A DNA stretch of 64,000 nt from [Eubacterium] yurii subsp. margaretiae ATCC 43715 (lineage in GTDB: Bacteria > Bacillota > Clostridia > Peptostreptococcales > Filifactoraceae), in assembly GCA_000146855.1 (NCBI GenBank), contig GL405246.1, positions 1,735,438-1,799,437 on the forward strand, written 5' to 3'. The position numbers were made by a program, and so were the translations under genes. This document shows positions 28,873 to 37,122 of this stretch, one piece after another. How positions within the stretch are numbered: position 1 is the first letter of the stretch; each line of letters starts with the position of its first letter. Below the pieces are notes generated by a model. That model was given only the letters and a program-made list of their open reading frames with translations, ran no database searches and had not been told where the DNA came from.

Positions 28873-31353
28873 CTACAACCCTCTAACTACACCTTTATTA
28901 CCGTCTACTTGAATCATATCTCCATCTTTGTATTTTGTAGTTGCAAAGCCCACTCCAAGCACTGCCGGAATATTAAACTCTCTTGCAACAATTGCAGCAT
29001 GGCTTAATGCCGCTCCCGTATCAGCCACAACTGCACTTGCCAGTTTAAATAATGGTGTCCACTCCGGATCAGTGAGATGGCAAACTAAAATATCGCCTTT
29101 TTGCATCTTATAAAATTCCTTGGGACTGCTTATTTTACACACTTTTCCAACTGCAATACCGGCACTTCCACTTACCCCCTTTAGGACATCGCCATTTGTT
29201 TCAAAAATTAACAATTTTGATGCATCCCATACTTTTATTGCTAAAGGAAATTTTTCATTTCTCCTATTTATTTTTTCCTTATCTGATTCATTTAGACAGC
29301 CCCTATTCATCGCTTCCAAAAGTTCTTTATAAAAAAGATTAGCAATCCCAAATTCATAATCTTCAACGCCAAGAAGAATGTAGTTGATTCTTTTGACACA
29401 TTGTCTTACATAATAAAATAAGGTTTCCCAAATATATTGGCTTTCTTCACGAACCACATGAAAATATCTGAAATATTCTATTTGTTTTTCTATATCTTGA
29501 TACTTGTTCCCATAAATTTCTTTTATCTTTATCATTAACTTGGAAAAATCTTTCCCTTGCTTAATTTCATCACTACTTTCATCCGTATTTAATATAGGTC
29601 TTAATATATTTATTAACCTATCAGGATCTTCAATAAATGTTTTTGCAGATAAACAATAGCAATTATAATCAGATTTAAATCCGTTATCTCGCATAAACTT
29701 ATCTATTATTTCTCTAAAGTCATCATAATTTTCATATAATACTTTATAACTTTCTCCTGAAATAACAGCCCTTTTTAAAGATTCATTTTTTCTTATTTCA
29801 CAAGCCATTTCATAAATATCATTTGTCACTACTGATGTTTTGTTGTCCAAATTCCAATAAAAATCAAATGATGAATAATTAGCATTTACTTTTTTGATTA
29901 TTTTAGTGAATTTTTTATCGTTTAAAACGGATGGAAATAAAGCGTATTTGAATCTATCGTAAGCCAATTTTTGCAAAAGAATGTAACTATCTTCCATAAA
30001 ATTTTTGCATTCTTCTAATGTCATATTTTCAAAATTTAAATGCTTAATTTTTTCTATTTTAGACTCATATATTTTCATAAAATCGTTGCACTTATTATAG
30101 CAACTGCTAAAATCTTTCATATTTTTTAAAATCTTAAAAAACTTAAATATATTTTTATTGATCTGTTTACCTGCATCAGAAAAAGTTTGTATTCCATCAT
30201 CATCTATAATCGGATTTCTTGGTAAAACAATTCCGCCTTCTAAAAAAATATTAACTTTCTGATCATTGATTGCTGCCAGATAGTCAAAGTCAAGCACTCT
30301 ATGTGCAAAAGGCATTTTTTCTAAAAAAAATGACATCACTTCTCGTGTAATTTTATTGATTTTTTTACCCTTTGTATATTTTTGTACTGAATTATCTTCA
30401 GATATGTGATTGGTAGAACTTTTCAATGTAGTAATAGCTCTTGCCTGTAAAATATATACTTCATCATCTTTAATTGCCCACTCAATATCCATTGGCATTT
30501 TATAATGCTTTTCAATATTTAAACCAGATTTTATAAGCTCTGATATTTCTCTATCATTTAATGCTCGTTTTTTTCTATCATCATCACTTACTGCTACCTC
30601 TACCGTATTTTTCTCGCCATATACAATTTGAGTTTCCTTGCTTCCAATAGCTATTTCAATAATTTTGCCATTTTTGTCAACAATATAGCTATCTGCTGAA
30701 ACTCTTCCGCTTACAACGCTCTCTCCTAAACCATAACTTGCATTGATTTGCATCTCATTTTCTTTCTTACTTACTGGGTTTACAGTAAACAAAACACCTG
30801 CTTTTTCGCTTTCTACCATTTCCTGAATAACAATGGCAATTGAAACTGAAGCTTGGTCATAACCTTGATGTAATCTATAGCTCACAGCTCTGTTACCCCA
30901 TAAAGAAGCGTAACAACTACACACCTTTTCTAATACATCATCTATGCCTCGTACATTTAAATAAGTTTCCTGTTGCCCTGCAAAACTTGCATAAGGCAAA
31001 TCTTCCGCTGTTGCAGATGAACGCACGGCAACTCTTACATTATCTCCAAGATTAAAATAATTTTCTCTTATTGCATTTACAAGTAGTTTAGGAAATTTAC
31101 CGGACTTTATCTTTTTTCTAAAATCATCAGCTGCATTTAATAGAGCTTTTTCATCATTCCCTGATTTTTTAATTTCATTTTCAATAAAAATATCAATGCT
31201 ATTTTCCTTTAAAAAATCTCTATAGTCATCTGCCGTAATTATAAATCCTCTTGGAACATTTATTTTTGCAGAGGTCATTTCTCCAAGATTGGCACCTTTC
31301 CCTCCGGCAATTAACACGTCTTCCTTTTTTATCTCATCAAAATTCAGTATCAT
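28873..31353 (-). CDS. Rifampicin phosphotransferase-like enzyme (PEP synthase-related)
   Basis: 826 residues. The N-terminal ATP-grasp domain (about 1-315) contains GGKGANLGEM, RSSATAEDLPYASFAGQQ and MDIEWAI. A less conserved middle domain follows (about 320-720). The C-terminal swivelling domain has ADTGAALSHAAIVAREF with catalytic His785. PEP synthase would have a further PEP-binding barrel after the His domain; this protein ends there. ATP domain, middle domain, terminal His domain is the order of rifampicin phosphotransferase (RPH), which phosphorylates and inactivates rifamycins. The His motif is closer to PEP synthase (SHAA) than to Listeria RPH (THGA), so the substrate is uncertain. 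Co-operonic with TetR and MATE. Confidence 0.65.
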   Translation of the reverse strand: MILNFDEIKKEDVLIAGGKGANLGEMTSAKINVPRGFIITADDYRDFLKENSIDIFIENEIKKSGNDEKALLNAADDFRKKIKSGKFPKLLVNAIRENYFNLGDNVRVAVRSSATAEDLPYASFAGQQETYLNVRGIDDVLEKVCSCYASLWGNRAVSYRLHQGYDQASVSIAIVIQEMVESEKAGVLFTVNPVSKKENEMQINASYGLGESVVSGRVSADSYIVDKNGKIIEIAIGSKETQIVYGEKNTVEVAVSDDDRKKRALNDREISELIKSGLNIEKHYKMPMDIEWAIKDDEVYILQARAITTLKSSTNHISEDNSVQKYTKGKKINKITREVMSFFLEKMPFAHRVLDFDYLAAINDQKVNIFLEGGIVLPRNPIIDDDGIQTFSDAGKQINKNIFKFFKILKNMKDFSSCYNKCNDFMKIYESKIEKIKHLNFENMTLEECKNFMEDSYILLQKLAYDRFKYALFPSVLNDKKFTKIIKKVNANYSSFDFYWNLDNKTSVVTNDIYEMACEIRKNESLKRAVISGESYKVLYENYDDFREIIDKFMRDNGFKSDYNCYCLSAKTFIEDPDRLINILRPILNTDESSDEIKQGKDFSKLMIKIKEIYGNKYQDIEKQIEYFRYFHVVREESQYIWETLFYYVRQCVKRINYILLGVEDYEFGIANLFYKELLEAMNRGCLNESDKEKINRRNEKFPLAIKVWDASKLLIFETNGDVLKGVSGSAGIAVGKVCKISSPKEFYKMQKGDILVCHLTDPEWTPLFKLASAVVADTGAALSHAAIVAREFNIPAVLGVGFATTKYKDGDMIQVDGNKGVVRGL

Positions 31354-31372
31354 AATGATCTCCCTTTTTTAA

Positions 31373-31969
31373 CTATATTTCTACATACCTGTTAACAAAA
31401 CTCTCTATGTAGATATGTAGTACTTCCTCAAATGTATCTTCATTGAAATGAATATAATTTGAACATAGAACAAAACTGCCAACAAAAGCATTGGATAATC
31501 CTTGCTTGTCCACAGTTTTTACTGCATTATTTTTGTACCAATAGTCTATTAACCTATCTACAAAATCTCCATAAAGATTTTCTACTCTTTTTACTTTCTT
31601 TGAATCTTGACTTGCAAATATTTTAAATGCCTCTTGATAAATAGGCTGTGTTTTAGTTTTCTCAACCATATCTATGGCATACCTATAAATCACATCTGAA
31701 AGAAATTTTTTCGGATTTGTTAATGAATTTGAGAATTCTTTTTCTATGTCATTCAATTTCTGCATGGATCTATATGCCATTAAATCAATAATGAGAGATT
31801 CTTTGTCCTTCCAAAAATTATAAAAGCTCCCTTGAGCTATCCCCACTCTTTTTGTCAGTTCTGAAATACTAAGGGATTTTTTCCCTTTTTCATGAAACAA
31901 ATCAAGAGCCGTTTCCATAATATCTTCTTTTATTTTAATCTTCTCTTCTTTTGTAAATGCTTTTGCCAT
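31373..31969 (-). CDS. TetR-family regulator of the RPH-like/MATE operon
   Basis: 198 residues with an N-terminal DNA-binding domain (IMETALDLFHEKGKKSLSI, then VGIAQGSFYNFWKDKESLI) and a C-terminal domain of TetR_C type. It is the first gene of a three-gene operon (TetR, RPH-like, MATE) with 19 bases to the next gene. Two inverted repeats with ATGAAT/ATTCAT half-sites flank its promoter, so it probably represses its own operon and is released by a drug-like ligand. Confidence 0.85.
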   Translation of the reverse strand: MAKAFTKEEKIKIKEDIMETALDLFHEKGKKSLSISELTKRVGIAQGSFYNFWKDKESLIIDLMAYRSMQKLNDIEKEFSNSLTNPKKFLSDVIYRYAIDMVEKTKTQPIYQEAFKIFASQDSKKVKRVENLYGDFVDRLIDYWYKNNAVKTVDKQGLSNAFVGSFVLCSNYIHFNEDTFEEVLHIYIESFVNRYVEI

Positions 31970-31996
31970 TTCATGTCTCCAAATATTATAAATATT

Positions 31997-32083
31997 TCTA
32001 TGAATTTTTAATCATTTATTCATAGATATCATAACACCATCAAGCATAAAAGTCAATGAATATTTTTATTTATATTCATTGAC
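31997..32083 (-). promoter_or_regulatory. Promoter and double operator of the TetR/RPH-like/MATE operon
   Basis: Minus strand: TTGACT (32056-32051), 17-base spacer and TATGAT (32033-32028). A perfect 12-base inverted repeat (GTCAATGAATAT at 32052-32063 with 32072-32083) overlaps the -35. A perfect 9-base one (TCTATGAAT at 31997-32005 with 32018-32026) sits just downstream of the -10. Both share the ATGAAT/ATTCAT core, as expected for tandem repressor sites. Confidence 0.7.
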
Positions 32084-32103
32084 TTCTGAGATATATTATT
32101 TAA

Positions 32104-32330
32104 CTCAACTTTCCCACTAAAATTTTCTTAATTTTAGTTAAAATTTAAATATTTATTGATTTTTTAATACACTACTTAACGCAGAATTTTCTAAATGATA
32201 TTTATTGGAATTTGCATATTTATTAAAAAAATGAAAACACTGAAAAAACTATGTAAAGTATGATATTGTACTTTTAAAATATACTCAAATTTCAATGTCT
32301 TTAATGTGTTTTTCATGTGGGAAAGTTGAG
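32104..32330. repeat. MITE-like element family C with perfect 14-bp inverted ends
   Basis: A 227-base non-coding element bounded by CTCAACTTTCCCAC (32104-32117) and its exact complement GTGGGAAAGTTGAG (32317-32330). The interior (ATTTATTGGAATTTGCATAT, GAAAAAACTATGTAAAGTA) is similar to about 49240-49345. No ORF. Confidence 0.55.
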
Positions 32331-32335
32331 GTATA

Positions 32336-32375
32336 AATAAAAAAACAGTAAATCCATATCAAGACTTACTGTTTT
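32336..32375 (-). terminator. Terminator of the MerR gene
   Basis: AAAACAGTAA (32342-32351) pairs with TTACTGTTTT (32366-32375); on the minus strand the stem runs into TTTTTTT. About 50 bases after the MerR stop. Confidence 0.75.
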
Positions 32376-32424
32376 AACTAATAGTTATATTGTGTCAAAT
32401 CACTTGAGCATTTTAATATTTCTC

Positions 32425-33159
32425 TTATTTTGACTTTACATATTCTTCAATGGCGTCACTTACATATTGGGCAGTTCCTTCACCAAACTTATCTAAATTA
32501 TTTTTAAATTCGGCATTTTGGACATAGCCTTTGCCTATACTTGCAAAGACCTCTATCGAGCAATCAAAACAGTATTTGCAAAGATGTTTGTGCAATTTCT
32601 CAGCAATTTTTACATTTTCTTTTGAAGTAGCTTCCATGTCTCTTGTCATATTTTCGGAAAAAGCAAAGAAAACTTCATTAAATCCGTCTTCAATTTCCTT
32701 TTCTTTACCCTTTTGTTTTTCTAATGCTTCTTCTATTACTTCTTTACCATAGGTATCCATTGCCATTTGTTTGTATTTTTGATTGTCTTCATAGGTAAAA
32801 CCCTTGAATTTTTCTTCTGTTGACATAGTTATTCTCCTTTCGTATGAATCAATTGTCTTTTTTAGTGTATTTATCAACGTTAGGAGTTTTTGTTTTTCAT
32901 CCTGCATCAAAATCAGCTGATTTTTCAGATGTGTTAAGAGTTCACTATCTCCTTTTGTCAATAGTTCCTTTATCTGTTTTAGGGAGAATCCTAAATACTT
33001 GTAAAACAAAATACTTTGCAAAACAGACATATCCTCTTCACTGTAATATCTATATCCGTTTTCATCTTTTAAGGGAGATAATAAACCAATCTCATCATAA
33101 TGGTGTAAAGTGCGCACCGATACACCGCTAATCTCACTGACTTTCTTTACCAAATACAC
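32425..33159 (-). CDS. MerR-family regulator with TipAS drug-binding domain
   Basis: 244 residues. The MerR helix-turn-helix covers residues 1-70 (VKKVSEISGVSVRTLHHYDEIGLL), followed by a dimer coiled coil (about 75-112) and a C-terminal TipAS domain (about 118-240, with GEGTAQYVSDAIEEY). Such proteins (TipAL, Mta, SkgA) bind thiopeptides or other drugs and activate efflux genes. The start is GTG at 33159..33157 behind a full AGGAGGTGA. The promoter has the 19-base spacer typical of MerR-activated promoters, so the gene probably activates itself. Confidence 0.9.
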   Translation of the reverse strand: MYLVKKVSEISGVSVRTLHHYDEIGLLSPLKDENGYRYYSEEDMSVLQSILFYKYLGFSLKQIKELLTKGDSELLTHLKNQLILMQDEKQKLLTLINTLKKTIDSYERRITMSTEEKFKGFTYEDNQKYKQMAMDTYGKEVIEEALEKQKGKEKEIEDGFNEVFFAFSENMTRDMEATSKENVKIAEKLHKHLCKYCFDCSIEVFASIGKGYVQNAEFKNNLDKFGEGTAQYVSDAIEEYVKSK

Positions 33160-33181
33160 TTAATCACCTCCTAACAATCTT

Positions 33182-33212
33182 AGTATAATCTATCACGTTA
33201 CGTAGTAGTCAA
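33182..33212 (-). promoter_or_regulatory. MerR-type promoter with 19-bp spacer
   Basis: Minus strand: TTGACT (33212-33207), a 19-base spacer and TATACT (33187-33182). The spacer contains the near-palindrome ACTACGTAACGTGAT. MerR proteins twist over-long spacers to allow transcription. Confidence 0.75.
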
Positions 33213-33694
33213 CAACTTTTTTAAAAATTTTTTATAGAACTGATTTTATTTAAATTTCATTAGAATTTCAATCTTATTCCTCGTCATTAGTTTTAAATGA
33301 TTTTAAATCTTATCTTAAAAAATGATATTTATAAGTAATTTTTCTTGACTGTTTATTTCAAAACTAAGAATAAACAATATTAGCTACTATGTTAATATCT
33401 AAATTAAACATCAGTATTATACTGAAAAATTTTATTAAATATGGCAAGAATTTTGTAAATTCAAATTACAAAAAATAGTATTATCATTATTCCCGCTACA
33501 TTAATAAAAATAATACCGGTATTAGAATTACCTTATCAATATTTAAAATTACCCCTTTTTATAATTTGCAATATTTGATATAATTAATTTGTTAAACAGC
33601 TTAAATTTGCATTGAAAAATGTAAATTTACAGCTTTACATTTTTACATAATCATCATTATTCTTTTAAAAAAATAAAATTAGGACGGTGGAACA
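33213..33694. other. Intergenic region and leader of the PLP decarboxylase
   Basis: No ORF. A TGn-extended -10 (TGATATAAT) ends at 33584, within the 19-mer GCAATATTTGATATAATTA (33568-33586) that is repeated exactly at 53898-53916. The leader contains a perfect 11-base stem (33615-33625 with 33634-33644, loop of eight) whose 3' arm ends in TTTT, which could act as an attenuator. The lysine riboswitch core was not found. RBS is AGGACGGTGG. The first 300 bases hold nothing recognisable. Confidence 0.45.
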
Positions 33695-34879
33695 ATGACT
33701 AAAGAAGCTTTATATGATTTTGCAAGGAAAAATGCACCTTGCTATGTATACGAAAAAGATATAATTGAAAGTAATTGTAAGCAATTACAAAATGCTGTGA
33801 AAGATGCAGAGTTTTTATATTCTATAAAGGCAAATCCCTTTCTTCCTGTTGTAAAGACAATTTCATCTCAGGGTATAGGTTCAGACGCTGCGTCAAGCAA
33901 TGAAGTCCTGCTTTCTGAACAGGCTCAAATACCTGCAGAGATGATTTATTACTCAGCACCGGGCAAGACTGAGCAAGACATTATAAAAACTTGGGGAAAA
34001 TGTACTTTCATAGCAGACAGCTTTCACGAATTGGAATTGTTAGAGCAAAAATCAGCTCAAGAAAATACAACACTTGAAGTAGGTGTCAGAATTCACCCTA
34101 ATTTTACAATGTTTGAAGGCAGTATTGTCTCAAGTAAATTTGGAATAGATGAAGACTTGCTTTTTGACACGAAATGGAACTATCCTCACCTTACACTTAC
34201 AGGTATTCATGTTCACTTACAGTCACAGATTTTGGATTCAAGCATACTTTCAAGATATTATCACAATTGCTACAACTTAGCCGAAAAAGTAAACTCTCTA
34301 CCTCATGCAAATATCAAGTTTATCAACTTTGGTAGCGGAATAGGTATAGTATATGATGAAATAAATGAAAAACCGCTAAATATTTCAGAAATAGGGCAAA
34401 GCATAGGCGAGATTGCTAAGAAAAACAAAGAAGGACTAAATGCAAAGCTATTTTTGGAAACAGGAAGATTCCTTACTTGTAATGCAGGAACTTACTTTAC
34501 TCCTATAATAGACCGCAAGATTTCTCGTGGAAAGACCTATGTAGTTGTGCAAAATGCCTTGAACGGGTTTTTGCGTCCTACAATGTCTGAGTTACTCAAA
34601 AAAACTCTTGGACAAGACTCTTCGATAGCTCCTCAGGAACCTTTTTTTACCTCAGTTAATCAATGTAATTTCAGCATAATAGAAAATACAAATGAAGTAG
34701 AAGTAGTGGATGTAGTCGGAACACTTTGTACAGCACTTGACGTAATGGCAAAGGATATATCACTTCCAAAATCTGATATAGGGGATGTACTTGCAGTTTC
34801 AAATGCCGGAAGTTATGCCTTTACTCTATCTCCATTTGCATTTTCATCTCATGAACTTCCAAAGGAGTATTTATACTAA
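33695..34879 (+). CDS. PLP-dependent decarboxylase (diaminopimelate/ornithine decarboxylase family)
   Basis: 394 residues in the alanine-racemase-fold decarboxylase family. The PLP lysine is K45 in YSIKANPF. Further motifs are the HVHLQSQ strand, the Gly-rich phosphate loop NFGSGIGI, LETGRFL (equivalent to EPGR) and GTLCTALDVMA, where the Cys matches the catalytic CES site of diaminopimelate decarboxylase. CES is replaced by CTA here and EPGR by ETGR, so it is probably not a standard LysA; a different amino-acid or carrier-bound substrate is likely. It stands alone, with no lysine biosynthesis genes nearby, and ends at a bidirectional terminator. Confidence 0.8.
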   Translation: MTKEALYDFARKNAPCYVYEKDIIESNCKQLQNAVKDAEFLYSIKANPFLPVVKTISSQGIGSDAASSNEVLLSEQAQIPAEMIYYSAPGKTEQDIIKTWGKCTFIADSFHELELLEQKSAQENTTLEVGVRIHPNFTMFEGSIVSSKFGIDEDLLFDTKWNYPHLTLTGIHVHLQSQILDSSILSRYYHNCYNLAEKVNSLPHANIKFINFGSGIGIVYDEINEKPLNISEIGQSIGEIAKKNKEGLNAKLFLETGRFLTCNAGTYFTPIIDRKISRGKTYVVVQNALNGFLRPTMSELLKKTLGQDSSIAPQEPFFTSVNQCNFSIIENTNEVEVVDVVGTLCTALDVMAKDISLPKSDIGDVLAVSNAGSYAFTLSPFAFSSHELPKEYLY

Positions 34880-35036
34880 AAAGCTATCAAAAAGCCTTGT
34901 AATTTTATTACAGCAAGATTATTGATAATTTGCAAAACAAATAATTTGCTAAAATAACAATCTTGCATTATAAATGCTGATTAGTATTATTATAAAGCAT
35001 TTTAAAATATCAAAATATCTTTAACTTTAATATAAT

Positions 35037-35064
35037 AATGAGTGGTTATCTTAGACCACTCATT
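35037..35064. terminator. Bidirectional terminator
   Basis: AATGAGTGGT (35037-35046) pairs perfectly with ACCACTCATT (35055-35064), and CATTTTTTAT follows on the plus strand. It serves the convergent genes ending at 34879 and 35071. Confidence 0.8.
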
Positions 35065-35070
35065 CATTTT

Positions 35071-35634
35071 TTATCCTAATTTTGATATGGATTCTTTCAA
35101 ATATTTTATTGCTTCTTCCACAGTATTATTACCTTGTAATACGGAAAATATAGGTCGTGCCACAATATCCATCAATTCTGCATAAAAAGTTGTAATATAT
35201 TTACAAGTAACTGTAGGTGCTACTTCCCAAAAATCGTAGTTTATCTTAGTTGAAAAAATAATTTCATTGCTTCCATCTTCAGCAAGATAAATACGTGATG
35301 TGTAGAAAGTTTGTGGTTCAACTCCTTCCTCCTTATCTGCATAAGATAATATTACTTCTGCATTTATATAATTCAACAATCTATATAATCTATTTCGATG
35401 TTTACTCAGTCTACATATTTCTATTCCTTCCGGACCATAAATTCCATGTACCTCAACATCATGTTCTCCATAAAATACTACATTTACCTCAATAAACTCG
35501 TCAGGAGTATTTTCCGCATCACATACAATAATATAAACAGGAATTCCATATTCATTATCACTTTCATCAAAATATTCAATATCATTTTCTTCCAAATATT
35601 TTGCAAAGCTTTTTATAGCCTTTCCTTTAGTCAT
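35071..35634 (-). CDS. YbjN-like domain protein, function unknown
   Basis: 187 acidic residues with alternating strands and helices. VNVVFYGEHDVEVHGIYG, then LYRLLNYINAEVILSYAD and a C-terminal helix (FYAELMDIVARPIFSVLQG) fit the YbjN/type III secretion chaperone-like fold; the LLNYIN segment is the best marker. No signal peptide or membrane segment. Such proteins are cytoplasmic and often regulatory or chaperone-like. It is 36 bases downstream of a GrpB-type gene. The family call is tentative. Confidence 0.5.
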   Translation of the reverse strand: MTKGKAIKSFAKYLEENDIEYFDESDNEYGIPVYIIVCDAENTPDEFIEVNVVFYGEHDVEVHGIYGPEGIEICRLSKHRNRLYRLLNYINAEVILSYADKEEGVEPQTFYTSRIYLAEDGSNEIIFSTKINYDFWEVAPTVTCKYITTFYAELMDIVARPIFSVLQGNNTVEEAIKYLKESISKLG

Positions 35635-35670
35635 AGTATTCGCCCATCCTTTTAAATATCTACAAATAAA

Positions 35671-36237
35671 TTAATATCTTGCTCCATAACTTTCTTTTGC
35701 AATTTTACTATATTTCTTGATAAAATCAGTTTTTGAGTCGGTATATCCGTCTCTATTATGTTCAAATTTTCTCCAAAGAGATAATTTTAAACTTTCATAG
35801 TCTTTTGCGATATTTTCATTATCATTCAGATAATCCCTAAAATAAAGCTCATCATTGTCTCCCTTAATGCGAAGATGAAGATGAAATACTCTATCTGCAA
35901 AGCCCTGCTTTGTATAGCCTTTATTAAGTGAAATCCTGTTTAAATCCTCACTCATACACCGCCATCCATTATTTGTTAGAATATTTTTCACATCTTCAAT
36001 TTGAGTTTCAAGATTAAGCTCAAGTAATATATCCACTATATTTTTAGCCCATATATTTGAAATAGCCGTACTTCCGATATGAGCAATTCTTATAATATAC
36101 TCTTTTGGAATTAGAGAAGTAATTATTCTCTTTTCTTCCTCATACCACAGTTCCCAATCCTTACTATGCTCTACAAGAAATATAGGGAATAACTGCCATA
36201 GCTCTTCCAAGGACATTTCTTCCAATTTTTTACTCAT
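35671..36237 (-). CDS. GrpB/UPF0157 nucleotidyltransferase-fold protein
   Basis: 188 residues. IIRIAHIGSTAISNIWAKNIVDILLEL fits the GrpB pattern HIGSTAVPGLxAKPIIDI, a nucleotidyltransferase fold with the metal-binding acidic residue in the last strand; HLHLRIKG and FRDYLND complete the signature. GrpB proteins have no firm function (CoaE-linked in some species). The usual VPGL loop is changed to ISNI. RBS is not strong. It probably shares a transcript with the YbjN-like gene. Confidence 0.8.
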   Translation of the reverse strand: MSKKLEEMSLEELWQLFPIFLVEHSKDWELWYEEEKRIITSLIPKEYIIRIAHIGSTAISNIWAKNIVDILLELNLETQIEDVKNILTNNGWRCMSEDLNRISLNKGYTKQGFADRVFHLHLRIKGDNDELYFRDYLNDNENIAKDYESLKLSLWRKFEHNRDGYTDSKTDFIKKYSKIAKESYGARY

Positions 36238-36493
36238 CTTTGCAACTTATCCTTACTTATTTTCTTATACTAAAATCCATTAAATTGCAATTTACTACAA
36301 TTTAAATTATTGTGTATACAGTAAAATAATAATTACCTATAAACTCTTTATAATTATAGACGTCAATGCTTAAATTTTCACTTAAAACAGTCTAAGCTTA
36401 TCACAATCTATATAGTATAATTTTTAAAATGAAGTAAATTATATCTTAATTTAAAGATACTTATAACTCCAAGATATACAATTGCATAAATCT

Positions 36494-36985
36494 CTATTTT
36501 TTAGAAAACCATGGTATTATTCTATTTACACATCTGCAGTAACTCACATACTCTTCACCAAATTTTTCTAAAAGCCATTTTTCTTCTGTTAATTTTAATA
36601 AAACAGTCAGGTATATCCAAAACAAAATAGGTAAAATCAATAGAAATACATTATTTCCAATAATCAAAATCCCGGTAAATACAAAAGAAAATGCAGAATA
36701 TATGGGATTTCTTACAAGAGAGTAGACACCTGTTGTAAGAAATCTACCGTTTTTTATCTCCTCACTAATCTTTTGAATAACTACAGAATATATCCAAAGT
36801 AAAACCCCTATAACTATAAATATAACGCCTACTATCATCATCGGTATTTTTATACTTGGAATATCTCCGGCACTTAAAAGTTTATAATTCTTCAATATAA
36901 GTCCTACAATAGTTAAAGCCAAACAACTGACTACATAGACAGGACCAACGCCAAATATCGGCAAAGCTCTTTCATTATTTTTCAT
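36494..36985 (-). CDS. Isoprenylcysteine carboxyl methyltransferase-family membrane protein
   Basis: 163 residues with four to five membrane helices. The C-terminal half carries the ICMT/PEMT pattern: FLTTGVYSLVRNPIYSAF (about 91-108) and TEEKWLLEKFGEEYVSY followed by RIIPW. These proteins methylate small or lipid-linked substrates with S-adenosylmethionine at the membrane. The bacterial substrates are mostly unknown. It stands alone between AT-rich spacers. Confidence 0.8.
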   Translation of the reverse strand: MKNNERALPIFGVGPVYVVSCLALTIVGLILKNYKLLSAGDIPSIKIPMMIVGVIFIVIGVLLWIYSVVIQKISEEIKNGRFLTTGVYSLVRNPIYSAFSFVFTGILIIGNNVFLLILPILFWIYLTVLLKLTEEKWLLEKFGEEYVSYCRCVNRIIPWFSKK

Positions 36986-37122
36986 GATTTTATCTCCGTA
37001 GTTTATATCACTCTTATTTACTTGAAAACTTAGATATAAATCTTAAAATCCAATACTAAACATATTGAAAAAAAGACATATATATCTAACTTAAATTCTC
37101 CAAATGAAAAACGAATTAAAAA

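Noticed and set aside
28873..31353. Phosphoenolpyruvate synthase
   Set aside because: The ATP-grasp and His domains match, but the PEP-binding TIM barrel that should follow the His domain is missing and the His domain is at the very C-terminus.
33587..33694. Lysine riboswitch before the DAP-decarboxylase-like gene
   Set aside because: The leader is too short (about 100 bases) and lacks the five-helix conserved core; only a simple stem-loop is visible.
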